Assembly: GCA_016271365.2 (NCBI GenBank)
Contig: CM057454.1
Span: forward strand, 696,399,501 to 696,463,500
DNA from: Neoceratodus forsteri
Lineage: Eukaryota; Chordata; Ceratodontiformes; Ceratodontidae
DNA length: 64,000 nucleotides
Reading direction: 5' to 3'
Shown here: one piece after another, positions 34,148 through 44,408 of the stretch
Layout of the letters: each line of letters opens with the position of its first letter
Numbering within the stretch: position 1 is the stretch's first letter
The notes under the pieces: generated by a model
What the model was told of the DNA's origin: nothing
What the model saw: only the letters and a program-made list of their open reading frames with translations
Database searches by the model: none
Made by a program: the position numbers and the translations under genes

Positions 34148-34536
34148 CTGCCATGCCCTCATCCCCCTCTTAGGGCACCTGTGCTCCTTCTGTCCCCTGT
34201 TCCCTCCTTGCAGGTCCCCCTAGTCACCTCCTTGCCTGGCTGTGGCAAAGGGCCCTTAGACCACCACCTCACTGTTCTAAGCTGAGACCCCCTCCGTTGT
34301 GACCATGTCTGGCCTTCTGGAGCTCCAAAAAGGGGATGGTGCAGCCCTTCCATGCTGCAAGCCCTTTGTGATCTGGCACAAGGACAGTTCTACCACAAGG
34401 GTGGAGCAGGGCAGATTTTGTGCATGGCATCCTGATTTTGATGCAGTCTGCTTTTGAAAATCAGGATTGCCATAAACTTTGACATTAGGTGCCACTTGCA
34501 TTAATGCCATTTGGTCCTTTTTAAAATTGGGCTCCT
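34148..34536. mobile_element. Fold-back element: rest of right arm and terminal end
   Basis: Starts with the duplicated CTGC of the LTR element. Read in reverse complement, 34152-34400 pairs with about 20692-20880 (GGTGCCCTAAGAGG against GGTGCCCTAGAAGG; TGCAAGGAG against TGCAAGGAG; CTTGTGCCAGATC against CTTGTGCCACAGC). The outer 130 bp end in TTTTTAAAATTGGGCTCC near 34515-34533, probably the element terminus. The matching left terminus is missing. Confidence 0.65.
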
Positions 34537-34539
34537 TGT

Positions 34540-35357
34540 CTTTACTTTGAACTATTTATTAGAGACATATGCAGAAACAAAACAAACAAAAAAGACAGAT
34601 ACATGCTTGTTTTATTGATATGAAGGCTGCCTCTGACTCCATAAATAGAGAATGTCTATGGGAACAATTAAATGAGAAGAATATAGATGCCCATTTATTA
34701 ATGTTATTAAAAATGTTACACACTGATACAAATGCCAGAATTAAATATTCAAGTGATGGGGCTCTTACAAACCATTTACCATGACAAAAGAAATAAAACA
34801 GGGCTGTATTTAGCCCCAATACCTTTTAACTTTTATACAGAATGTCACATTGAGTGCAAGATTTAGACTCTTCCCTTTGTTATTACTTTTGGCATAAAAA
34901 TAATGCTTTATGCGGATGGTGCTATACTGTTGTCTCAAACTCTGATAGGCCTCAAGAGCGGGATTAAAACTGTTATGGAAAAACTTAAATGTGTGGAGTT
35001 AGTTAAATGTATTCAAGACTAAGATTATGGTATCTGTGAGAAAAAAATATTAAAAATGCAAAGTGGATTGTAATTGGTCAATTATTTGAAGTAGTAAGTG
35101 AATCTAGGTACCTTGGAATTTCATTTGATGGTAAGCTGTCTTGGAATCCACATTTTATACATCTGAAAGACACTGCATTGAAATCTCCACCAGCAATTTC
35201 AAGATCTGCACATAATTTTGCCAATAACTCACTTAAAGCATTAAAAACTTCATTTGAGGCTAAAGCGATAGAGCAAGTCTTGTATGGCCGTAATGTTTGG
35301 GGAAAAGCAAGTAAATTAAAATGAGAAATAATACAAAATAACTTTCTGAGATACACT
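34540..35357 (+). pseudogene. R4/Vingi-like LINE, RT middle and C-terminal part
   Basis: The plus strand reads IRDICRNK near 34562, then HACFIDMKAASDSINRECLW (34597-34656). Further on are LLKMLHTDTNARIKY, IMLYADGAILLSQT (YADG at 34909-34920), ESRYLGISFDGKLSW near 35100-35145, and AIEQVLYGRNVWGKA near 35265-35310. These are RT palm motifs in order, followed by the post-RT L-Y-G-x-x-V-W-G block. The second catalytic aspartate is replaced by glycine. Frame changes are frequent. It continues the 19226-19830 segment and is cut at 35357 by an inverted-repeat element. Confidence 0.7.
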
Positions 35358-36254
35358 CTAGGGCCCAGATATTCAAAAGGGTTGTGCCCTGGTGCGATAT
35401 TCAAATGGGAATTGTACCTGACCTGACCCAGGGGGGGAGCGGGGCAGTGGGGCTCAGTGGGCCGGTGGGGAGGGGGGTACTGCTAGACCACCAGGGATAT
35501 TAGACGTCATTCTTTTTTTATTACAAAAGCTCACAATTGAGCTGACAGTGGTTCACTGGACCACCAGGGATATAGGATATCATATTATTCATACTTAAGC
35601 CTGCGATCGGGCTGACAGCGGTCCACTGGACCACCAGGGATATAGGATATCATATTATTTATACTTAAGCCCACGATCGGTCTGACAGCGGTCCACTGGA
35701 CCACCAGGGATATAGGATATCATATTACTTACACTTAAGCCCGCGATCGGGCTGACAGCGGTCCACTGGACCACCAGGGATATTGGAAATCATTTTATTT
35801 ATACTGAAGCCCATGATCGAGCTATGGGGCACATTGCCGCACTGGTCAGTGGGTGTCGGTCCCCAATGGCTGCTGCCTGGCAAGCATCAGGCGCAAGTCG
35901 CCAGTGATCAGAGCACCTGCATGCAAATGGGGTCATAATGACATGCAAATGGCCCCATTTACATCTTGTATACATTAGGGCCCCATTTGCATGTGCACTT
36001 TTGAATATCGCGGTTGCTGCTCATAGCACAATGGAACTTGTGCTAGCACATCCCCCTGCTCCACTCTGGCCACTTGCGCTGGCGCAGTGCCACTGCACCA
36101 TGCACACCGTGGGTGGCCAGGGTGCGATATTCAACGATGCTGTGTGGTGGCGCAGCTCCATTGAATATTGCCCAGTCAACGCCCCATGGCAGCGAAGTTG
36201 TGCTGTGCCCAGGCTTGCGCCACAGCCTGGCGCAGTTTGAATATCCGGGCCTAG
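35358..36254. mobile_element. Non-autonomous inverted-repeat DNA element with internal minisatellite
   Basis: Left end GGGCCCAGATATTCAAA (from 35361) and right end TTTGAATATCCGGGCC (to 36251) are near-perfect inverted repeats. CTAG lies at both borders (35358-35361 and 36251-36254), either a short target duplication or part of the termini. It interrupts R4-like coding sequence, which reads ...RYTLG up to the left border and VPRG after the right one. Inside are a 70-bp tandem array (35486-35838) and a GC-rich right half with more GATATTCAA-like pieces. No transposase ORF; frames at 35938-36290 are by-products of GC-rich composition. Confidence 0.8.
35486..35838 (+). repeat. 70-bp minisatellite, five units
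   Basis: GACCACCAGGGATAT starts at 35486, 35559, 35629, 35699 and 35769, giving spacings of 73, 70, 70 and 70. Each unit contains a small perfect hairpin of the type GCCCG-CGAT-CGGGC in its best copies. Confidence 0.95.
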
Positions 36255-37150
36255 GAGTCCCCAGAGGCTAGAATCTGACATGGTGGCCATAGAAGCAAAA
36301 ATAATTATCTCTGCACTTAGACAATGAAAGAAAATTTAAAATATGGAGGCTAATAGCCTGCATAAGCTGTGTTGGAATGATGCAGTTCACAATATTATGG
36401 CTAAAAAAGTCAATGTAAAAACTGATATCACTTTAAACACTATTGTTAACAAAAATCAGGGCTATATGATATATGGTCAGAACAGGCCTGTGCATATCCA
36501 AATGTCTTTACATTGGAATCAGTACATAGAATTAAAGATATATATATATACTCACAGAGATGTATCCTAGGTACATGAAATGGAGAGAAACAAGATTTAT
36601 AGTACTGTAAAGTTAGACTATTCAATAGAACAGTGTTTATTATATTGTGAAAAAAAAAACCTCATGAAGATGTCCTATGTAATTTTAGACAGGGAGTACT
36701 TCTACACTATCTACCAAGTATTGCTGTAAATAATATTAATAGAAACAAAGTGGTATAGTCTGCATGTCGACATAAGTAACCAATAACAATTCAAGATATA
36801 CTATTACAGCGTATCCCATTTGAAAAGGAGAAGCAGATATGGATAGCACCATTATTTTATAACAAAAGATTCAGCACAAAAAAGGAAACATTTGCATATT
36901 TAATGTTATCAGATAAAAAGAAAGTTATGTATGGAGTTGATAATATGCACAGAAGGTAATGAAAAGCCTGCTGGAAAGAAAATTTTAAAACCATATTAGG
37001 AATGTATGGAATTTTGCTGATTGCGCAAAGTACATATGCTCTAAGAAAATACAGAATGTTTCTTTTTACATTATAAGTCTTGGGAATTTTATGTCTGACA
37101 CAAAATCAATTGACTCATTGATTGATTATATTTAGATTGTACAGTATGAA
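36255..37150 (+). pseudogene. R4/Vingi-like LINE, C-terminal end and 3' UTR
   Basis: The plus strand reads RLESDMVAIEAKIIISALR near 36270-36325, NSLHKLCWNDAVHNI near 36350, and CLLYCEKK near 36635 followed by MSYVILD. These match the post-RT region of this LINE type (x-A-I-E-A-R-x-x-I-x-x-L and C-x-x-x-C-E). The remaining sequence to about 37150 is AT-rich and probably 3' UTR. Confidence 0.55.
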
Positions 37151-38278
37151 GTGGCAAAATATGCATATAAAATATGCATTATGTAACACGTAATTCTGTA
37201 AAGCTGTTTTGAATCTGTAACTGAAATTTGTATCAATCTCTATGCATGTTGTAAACTTTGGTCTGGATTTCCAAAGATTGATGCAAGGCTTGCATCAGAC
37301 CCTGAACTACAATACTTAGGTTATGACAGAGTGCCAACTACATCACCACAACTGCATCTGATTCCACAATCTTGGGTGCAGTTGCAGCAGTTTTCACTAT
37401 GTATGGTAGACTGCACCAAATATGTGTCACAAGCCCCATAAAATGGCCCCCAGGACTGCCACAAGTTAGACCAGAAAAAGTTGTTCTAACTTGTGGCAGT
37501 TTCTCATGGGATAGAAACTCCTGTTAGCTCGCTGTAAGCCCCATGCGTTAAATCAACGGTGCACCAGGAGCTTGTGGCGATAATCCTGCCCTCTCTAACT
37601 CTGAATGTGAATCTGACTGCAATTGTTCTTCCTTAAGTGCTTTGACTGACTCAACTGCATTTCTTCTAGAAATGTTTATTGCACTTGTAGTGTTTCAGAG
37701 AGTATGTATTTGATGTGGAACCCTTGCAAATGAACACTTGTGCTCAAAGTAGTCTCTGGAGTTTCCAATAAATAAATGCATGTGATATTTCAGTAGTGAT
37801 ATTCATAAATCCCACTTTCTTGTTGTAGGTTAACTAACATTGTGGGCATACCCATCAGTGATTTCTCTAGTCCCAAAATGCCAAATGTGTCAAAAAATGG
37901 CTGCTGATGTCTGGGATTGGTTTTTGGCCTTCTGGCTCTTCTGATAAGCGCCTATTGCTTGTTTTGGCTGAAAAGGTAAAGTAGATTGCTTTTTTTTTTT
38001 GAGATTTTCAAGATGACATAGAAATGTTATTGCTGCTCTGTAGGAGGTTAAGTCAGGGATCATGGAAATAGCACTACTTCATGCTGATATTATCATATCA
38101 GCTAGGTAAGTGGTCATTTGCTGCCAGGGCCACTAACCAGTTAAATGAAATGCCAGATACACTGCTGAATCTCCTCAAGTTATTCAGTTTAAGAGATTTT
38201 TGCAGTCTACCTTGGTAGTTCTTTGCAGTTGTAACCATTAAACAGTTCTATTTGGTTTCTCTTTGTACATAACATGTG
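37151..38278. other. Unassigned interval with one copy of a dispersed 165-bp repeat
   Basis: No ORF or RNA gene. 37615-37782 repeats at 38687-38850. 37260-37600 has no clear identity. Confidence 0.4.
37615..37782 (+). repeat. Dispersed repeat, copy 1
   Basis: Shares with 38687-38850 the blocks AATTGTTCT, TGCTTTGA, GACTCAAC, ATGGAACC or GTGGAACC, GTGCTCAAAG and AGTTTCCAATAAATAA, in the same order and orientation. Confidence 0.75.
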
Positions 38279-38640
38279 ACTTTTTTTTTTTTTTTTATTT
38301 ATTTAAAGTCTAGGAATTACAACCCTTTGAGTCAGGGACTCATACACAAAAGCTCCACGTCACACAGAGAACGAAGACAGGAACAGAGGATGACAGTACA
38401 TGGACTAAATACAGTGGCATTGTACAGTACTACTACATCAAGTGATTCAGAGGTGTGCACGGTACAATCAAAACAATAGAGTCAGCTACATATATAGCAG
38501 AGGAACAAGGGGTTATCTGCAGTCACAGTGGGAGCTGGTTAAAATATAGTCATGCAGCTAAGTTTTGAAAGGCCCCAGCCTGGGAATAGATAGGGTGGGT
38601 CCAGGGATTGAGTTCATCCAGAGTTTTCAATAAATAAATT
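38279..38640 (-). mobile_element. L2-like LINE family B, 3' end fragment
   Basis: On the plus strand a T-run and ATTTATTTA lead into TCTAGGAATTACAACC, CTTTGAGTCAG and AGCTCCACGTC, the same order as the family B 3' end at 23697. Only the 3' UTR and the very end of the ORF region remain. Confidence 0.7.
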
Positions 38641-38686
38641 TACAACATACAATGATCTGTTTGGATTTCTTTTCAAAACTGTAAGT

Positions 38687-38850
38687 AATTGTTCTGCCTT
38701 GAGTGCTTTGAGCCTGACTCAACAGCATTTCCTCTGGAGGTATGTATTGTACCTGTAATTTTTTCTGTGACTATGTATTCAACATGGAACCTTTGTAAAC
38801 AAACACTAGTGCTCAAAGGTAATCTCTGAAGTTTCCAATAAATAATTGAA
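38687..38850 (+). repeat. Dispersed repeat, copy 2
   Basis: Partner of 37615-37782. Ends with AGTTTCCAATAAATAA. May be the tail of an unrecognised retroelement. Confidence 0.75.
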
Positions 38851-39308
38851 TAAAAAATAAATATTAGACAGTGCCCTGGGGAGCTAGGCTAAGGTGTGCC
38901 TGCCATATTATGTGGTTGACCAGTCCCCTCAATGGAGCATTCTTAAGGGACTTGGTGACTTCTGTGGCAGCAGCGCACCCTCTGTCCACAGGACATAGCT
39001 CTATTTTCTCTCCACTGCTTGAATAAAGAAAGAACTCATCTCATCATCATCCAATGCTATCTGTTTTACTGTCTCCTTTATTATCTTCATCTGTTGTAAA
39101 AAGCAAAATAAAAAGTGCCAAAAGATTTAAAAAAAAAAATAAATAAAAATGTTGTGTACGTTTTCATTTCTCTCTGTCCTGATTTCTGATGCTGCTTCAG
39201 TCTTTTTATCTTTTGCTGTCAGCTGTCCTCCTCCAGCTTAATAAAAGAAGAACAAAAGATGTATTTCCTGTCTATATTGTTTTCTTTCTTGAGAAACTGT
39301 GCAGTCCT
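38851..39308. other. Unassigned AT-rich interval
   Basis: Contains an A-rich tract near 39130 that could be a retrocopy tail. Nothing else recognised. Confidence 0.3.
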
Positions 39309-39595
39309 TACATAGAAACATAGAAACAAAGAAGTTGACAGCAGATAAGGACTGCAAGGCCCATCCAGTCTGCTCATTTCTTTTTCTACCTTATGAATGT
39401 GCTATTGGCCTTTGCTCTGTCAATGGCCTATCTATTCGTACTCATCTGTATTGCTCCCTTATGCCTATCCTATGCCTGTTTGAAGCACTGCACTATATTA
39501 ATATCCACCACTTCCTGAGGTAGGCCGTTCCATGTATCCACCACCCTTTCTGTGAAAAAGAACTTCCTCACATTACCCCTTAATTGGCCTCCCTC

Positions 39596-39610
39596 TAATC
39601 TCATGCTGTG
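39596..39610. repeat. Target-site duplication, left copy
   Basis: TAATCTCATGCTGTG, identical to 41391-41405. Confidence 0.95.
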
Positions 39611-41390
39611 TTCTGGGGCAGAATTAACACTATTAAGATGAATGTTTTACCCAGATTATTTTACCCTTTAAACATGCTAGACATATGGCTACCGATATCT
39701 TTCTTATGGCTACCGATATCTTTCTTTCAACGTATTCACTCCGTGATTAACTCGTTTATATGGCGTGATAAAACAGCCAGAAGATCTTATCTTAAATTGT
39801 CCCAGTCTAAGGATCTCGGAGGGCTTCGTCTTCCCAACTTCCTATTTTATTACTGGGCCTCCCATTTATACAAATGTGGGAAATGGTTATCTCTACCTGA
39901 TTCCCTTACTCACCACGGCTATACTCCACTATGGTTGCAAATTGAATCAGATTTGTTTGTGTCTCATAAAATAGCTCCAGTATCTCTCTTCTACACACTA
40001 AGGAAAAATATACCCAAAGCTTTTCAGTCTCTCCCAATTGGTACTTCTTTAAGAGTTCTTTCTCAGCTCTTTAGTTATCTCAAGGTATCCCCAACCTTAG
40101 ACTTTTCCCAACCTATATGTGCCAACCCGAATCTCAAAATAGGCAATGCTCCTATAACTGGCAGGTGGTTGCCAATTTCCCCTGAGCATACTGTTGCTGA
40201 CTTCTATTCACAGGAACATATTTTAACTATGGAAGAGATTTTGCTTAAGTTTGGCTGGCCGTCGTCGGCAGCTTTTAAAATTCTTCAGCTTAAACATCTC
40301 TTAATCAAAACATTTGGGTGTAAAACTAAAACCTCTCAGTTTGTTGATTTTTTCCAACAAATCTCTGCTTCTGTTAATAAACCGCATGGTATATCTAAGT
40401 TGTATGGCCTACTTTATACTTTTCCACAAATCCCATCAGCTGCCAGTTCCAAAATCTGGCAAAGGCTCTTCCCGAATAAAGATATTATTTGGCAACGTAT
40501 ATGGAGGGATTTATATACATATCACACTCAAGACCGATACAGGATAACACAATACTGTATTATGCATAACCTCTATTACACCCCCATTAAACTGGCTCAA
40601 ATGAAGCTCATATCTGCTACCGCATGCTCTAGGTGTAATAAAGATGAAGGTTCATTGTTGCATATTTTATGGTCATGCGACAAAGTATCCCCTTTATGGA
40701 GGCAAATAGAATCAACTTTGGATCCTGTGTTGGGGCTACAGGGTCTTTTCTCCTCTGCGATTTGTGTTTTCGGTGATTACTCTGAGATCCAGGTGAGAGA
40801 GAAAAGATTCCACATGGCCCTAATCTCAATGGCGGTTAAACAATTGGTACTCAGACATTGGATGGACCAAGTCCCTGTTTCATACAGAGTGGCTGCATGA
40901 AATGTCTTTTGCACTTCGTGTTGAGCATTTAATAGCACAGGTGAATCACCGCCAATCCTCCTTTAATAGTAAATGGGGAAAACTATATGCCCTCTACCTG
41001 AATTGATAAGGTACATGAGCTGGGTCACGAGCCTCTCTCCCTGGCTATTACCTCTCTTTCTGTCTCTTCACGTCCTTTCGAAAGACCTGTATATCCACCT
41101 CTTTTCCTATGTGTTACTTCTCACTTTCTTCCTTTTATATGTTAATATGGCCTTGTAAGATGGTATCTGTGTACACCACAGCGTAGGAGTGTGGGGGAGG
41201 GTGGGGATGTTTAAAATGTTCAAACTATTTATTCTGGGACTTATATTTTTTGGATTGTTGGTCTCTCTGCTTTCATTTCTTCCCTTTTCTTTATTAGCTC
41301 CTGTGTTATCCTGTTTTGTTGCTTATATTCTGTTTGGCTATATTGTATTATGGTGTTATAAGCAATAAAGTATGTTAAATTAAAAAAAAA
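39611..41390 (+). mobile_element. L1/Tx1-clade LINE, 3' fragment (1.78 kb)
   Basis: Flanked by a perfect 15-bp duplication and ending in AATAAAG followed by an A-run (41365-41390). It starts abruptly inside the RT, so it is a classic 5'-truncated retrocopy. Same family type as the copy at 6786-11349. Confidence 0.95.
39614..41005 (+). pseudogene. L1/Tx1 ORF2, C-terminal third
   Basis: One open frame to about 40900 reads INTIKMNVLPRLFYPLNML, SFIWRDKTARRSYL, GGLRLPNFLFYYWASHL, DRYRITQYCIMHNLYYTP, CSRCNKDEGSLLHILWSCD and HWMDQVPVSY. A shift near 40890 moves the last 35 codons to another frame ending near 41005 (KWGKLYALYLN). It parallels the 9650-11015 part of the larger copy residue for residue. 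A small internal duplication (WLPISF twice, 39690-39725) is seen. Only the post-RT region is present, so it has no enzymatic activity. Confidence 0.9.
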
Positions 41391-41405
41391 TAATCTCATG
41401 CTGTG
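41391..41405. repeat. Target-site duplication, right copy
   Basis: TAATCTCATGCTGTG, identical to 39596-39610. Confidence 0.95.
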
Positions 41406-42945
41406 TCCTCTTGTCCTGCTATTTTTCTTATATTGAAACATGGTAGACTCTTTCACCTTGTTAATGCCCTTAAGGTGTTTGAACGTTTCAATCATATCAC
41501 CTCTCTCCCTCCTTTGCTCTAGGGTATACATATTGAGTTCCGTTAATCTGTCCTCATATGTTTTCTGATGCAGTCCCTGCACCATTTTGGTTGCCCTTCT
41601 CTGGACTGCCTCAATTTGGTTAATGTCCTTGTGAAGGTGTGGCCTCCAGTACTGCACACAGTACTCCAGATGGGGCCTAACCAGTGTCTTGTAAAGAGGG
41701 ATTATTACCTATCTCTTCCCAATTGTGATACCCCTGCTAATACACCCCAACATCCCTCTAGCCTTACCTACTGCTTTAGTGGTCTGCTTGGATGATTTCA
41801 GGTCATCGGTGATGATGATGCCCAAGTCTCTTTCTTCCCTTGTGACTGTCAGCAACTCCCCTCCCAGCCTATAAGTGGTTTCAGGTTTCTCTTCCCTATG
41901 TGCATGATCTCGCACTTCTTTGCATTAAACCCCAGTTGCCACTCTTCTGACCATTTTGCTAGTTTATTCAGATCTCTTCTCATTCTGCCCACCTGATCTG
42001 GATCATCTACTCTGTTGTAGATCTCGGTGTCATCTGCAAACAGACAAACCTTACCATCCAGTCTATCTGCAATGTCACTGATAAAGATACTGAAGAGGAA
42101 TGGCCCCAGGACTGATCCCTGAGGTACCCCACTTGTGGCTTGCATCTCTTCTGACAGTATACCATTTACCACCACTCTCTGATTTCTGCCTGTCAACCAG
42201 TTTGCCACCCAGCTGACCAATGTCTGACCCACCCTGAGCCTACCCAGCTTACTAATCAATCTTCTATGTGGAACAGTATTGAAAGCTTTGCTGAAGTCAA
42301 GGTAGGCAACATCAACTGCTCCCCCTTGGTCCACCACTCTGGTTACCAAGTCAAAGAAATCTATGAGATTAGTTTGACAGGACCTTCCTTTTCTAAACCC
42401 AATGCTGTCTTGGATCCTGTGCTCCTATGGATTCCAGGTGTTGTACTATCCTTTCCTTTAGGAGTGTTTCCATAATCTTGCCCACTACTGAGGTAAGACT
42501 GACTGGTCTGTAGTACCCTGCCTCCTCCCTGCTACCACTCTTGTGGAGTGGGATAACATGAATCCTTCTCCAGTCTTCTGGGACCTCTCCTGTGCTCTGA
42601 GACTCACTAAACAGTTTTGATAATGGCTCTGCTAGTTCTACCCTTAGCTCCTTTGTACCCTGGGATGTATACCATCACGTCCCATTGCCTTGTCCACCCT
42701 GAGCTTATTGAGTTCTTGTAGGACCCTTCCTTTTGTGAAGGGACTAGAGCACAACTCCCTCCCTCCTGTGTCCATGGTGCTGAGCTGTGGGCCCTGCCCT
42801 ACCTTCTCTTCAGTAAATACTGAGCAGAAGTATCTATTTAGGATAGATGCTTTTACATGGTCCTCCTCCTCACACACACCCTTATCCCCTTTCATCTTAG
42901 CAATACCCCCTCTGGACTTTCTCCTTTCACTAATGTATCTATAGA
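41406..42945 (-). pseudogene. CR1 ORF2, RT domain and C-terminus
   Basis: Right to left: SRGGIAKMKGDKG, ILNRYFCSVFTEE and VDKAMGRDGIHPRV (42895-42650), the pre-RT linker. After a shift, 42349-41849 reads VAYLDFSKAFNTVPHRRLIS, SWVANWLTGRNQRVVVNG, SGVPQGSVLGPFLFSIFI and CLFADDTEIYN (intact FADD). The cysteine-rich tail gives CEIMHIGKRN. Then EERDLGIIITDD, GCISRGIT and, at 41657-41406, MQYWRPHLHKDINQIEAVQR and YEDRLTELNMYTLEQRRERG. Four frame breaks at most; most motifs are canonical, so the copy is moderately young. The final motif RVVDTWNGLPQEVV lies beyond the L1 insertion at about 39555-39510. Confidence 0.9.
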
Positions 42946-43024
42946 AAGTCTTGTCACCTTCTTTTACTGTCCATGCTAATGTTTCACTATCACTGTCTTT
43001 TTTCTCATTATTTTTCTCATCTAC

Positions 43025-43885
43025 CAGAATAAATGTGCCATGCTATCACATGGTTCTATGCTGTGTGTCAGTTCGCCCACCAGAGTTCTTGCATTGCACT
43101 TTAGGGGAAATTGTGAAAGCACAACATATATAAATTCTGTACAGCCAGCATTTTTCTCAACTACCAGAATAAACATGCTAGGCTGCTACAAGGTGCTGTG
43201 CTGTGCTGTGTGTCAGTCCCCCACCACAGTTCTTGTAGTGCACTTTAAGGGAAATGTTGAGAAACTCACAACATACATAAATTCTGTACTACCAGACAGT
43301 TTCTCAGTCACTGTACCAGAATAAACACAGCACATCAGGCTGTTGCATATTGCTACAAGCTGCAGTGGTATGTGTGTTAGTCCCCCAGCCACAGTTCTTG
43401 TAACACATTTTAGGGGAAATTGTGAGAAAAGCACAACATACAGTACATAAATTCTCGGCTCCCAGAATTGTTCTTAGCTACTAAAATTAATATGTCAGAC
43501 TGCTGCATTCTGCTATATGGTGCTGTGCTGTTTGTCAGCCCCCAGTCACAGTTCTTGTAATGCGCTTCAGGGGAAATTGTGAGAGGAGCCAACATACATA
43601 AATTTTGTGATCCCAGAATGTTTCTCAACTACCAGAAAAAAAAAATATGTCAGGCTGCTTCATGCTGCTACAAGATGTTGCACTATTTGTCAGTCTCCCT
43701 ACCACTGTTGCTGTATTGCACTTTAGGGGAAATAGTGAGAAAAACACAACATACAGAAATGTTGTACTTTCAGAATTTTTCTCAAACACCAGAAAAAACA
43801 AGTCAGGCTGCTGCATCCTGCTACAAGGTGCTTCACTGTATGTCGGTCTCGGTAACACAGTTCTTGTAATGCCCTTTAATGGATG
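43025..43885 (+). repeat. Satellite-like tandem array, six units of about 144-165 bp
   Basis: The block AGTTCTTGTAATGCACTTTA (or near variants) starts its GTTCTT at 43085, 43229, 43394, 43551, 43707 and 43860. Each unit also has AGGGGAAAT, ACAACATACA, TAAATTCTGT, TTTCTCAACTACCAGAATAA, and GCTGCTACAAGGTGCTGTG. A seventh, very degenerate unit may lie at about 43900-44050. Reading frames on both strands here are repeats of one another and not genes. Confidence 0.9.
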
Positions 43886-44219
43886 AAGTTTAGTGCCAGA
43901 AATTCTTAGTCCAATAAACTCTCCTGTCTGGAAATGTTTCTACAAGGAAATTAAATGAGATGGGCTTCCTGAATTAATATGCTGTTTTTGTGCTGTGTAA
44001 ATCTCCCACCACAGCACCTGTCCCAAATGAACTGTAGTGAACAGGAATTTTCTCATGAAATGATAATAAATGTTTGGACCACAGATAGATCTGGATGATG
44101 ATCTTTGTGCATTCGTGTGTGTCCTACTAGCAAAACTAAATATTTTAGTTGTGGGTAGGGTGGGGGAGTGGAAACAGTGTCTTTCTAACCATGTTTGTTC
44201 CTGTTTCTTTTTTTTTCAG

Positions 44220-44310
44220 GTATTTATCACTAGGTTGATTAAATACTGTTGTTGTATGGTTCTGGCCTGGACCTGGTTATTTATTATAGCAGCGTTTCCT
44301 ACCAGGGAAG
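44220..44310 (+). other. Exon-like segment 1 (possible spliced non-coding or unknown transcript)
   Basis: Preceded by a strong pyrimidine tract and CAG (TTTCTTTTTTTTTCAG, ending 44219) and followed by a consensus donor GTGAGTAAT-type sequence at 44311. Length 91 bp. No recognised protein. Splice-site look-alikes arise by chance, so this is only a candidate. Confidence 0.25.
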
Positions 44311-44408
44311 GTGAGTAATCTTATTTTTCTATTTTTGTTTTTATATTCTTAAATGTGATTTTTATATCAATCTCTAACTGTTTCCTGTTTCTGATTCTCT
44401 TATTTCAG

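Larger units (their letters stand above)
39309..43010 (-). mobile_element. CR1-type LINE, interrupted by an L1/Tx1 fragment
   Basis: The element runs right to left. The 5' truncation is near 43010, coding is 42950-41406 and 39595-39490, and the 3' end at 39309 is two copies of an 8-mer, TTTCTATG on the minus strand. Short 8-bp terminal repeats instead of poly(A) are the hallmark of CR1. The UTR has GATGGGCCTTGCAGTCCTTA and related CR1-like sequence. The two halves join across 39611-41390 at RTRGHSM, then RLEGG. Confidence 0.9.

Noticed and set aside
35486..35838. CRISPR-like regular array
   Set aside because: Units are contiguous 70-mers without unique spacers, inside a eukaryotic inverted-repeat element.
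35938..36290. Open frames of up to 100 codons in the GC-rich half of the inverted-repeat element
   Set aside because: Present on both strands of a GC-rich, palindrome-containing segment; no transposase motifs.
37615..38850. The 165-bp repeat pair as LTRs of a small element
   Set aside because: No TG...CA ends or target duplication, and the interior is a LINE tail and anonymous DNA.
43040..43886. A run of short open frames with similar peptides on both strands
   Set aside because: Explained by the tandem satellite units.
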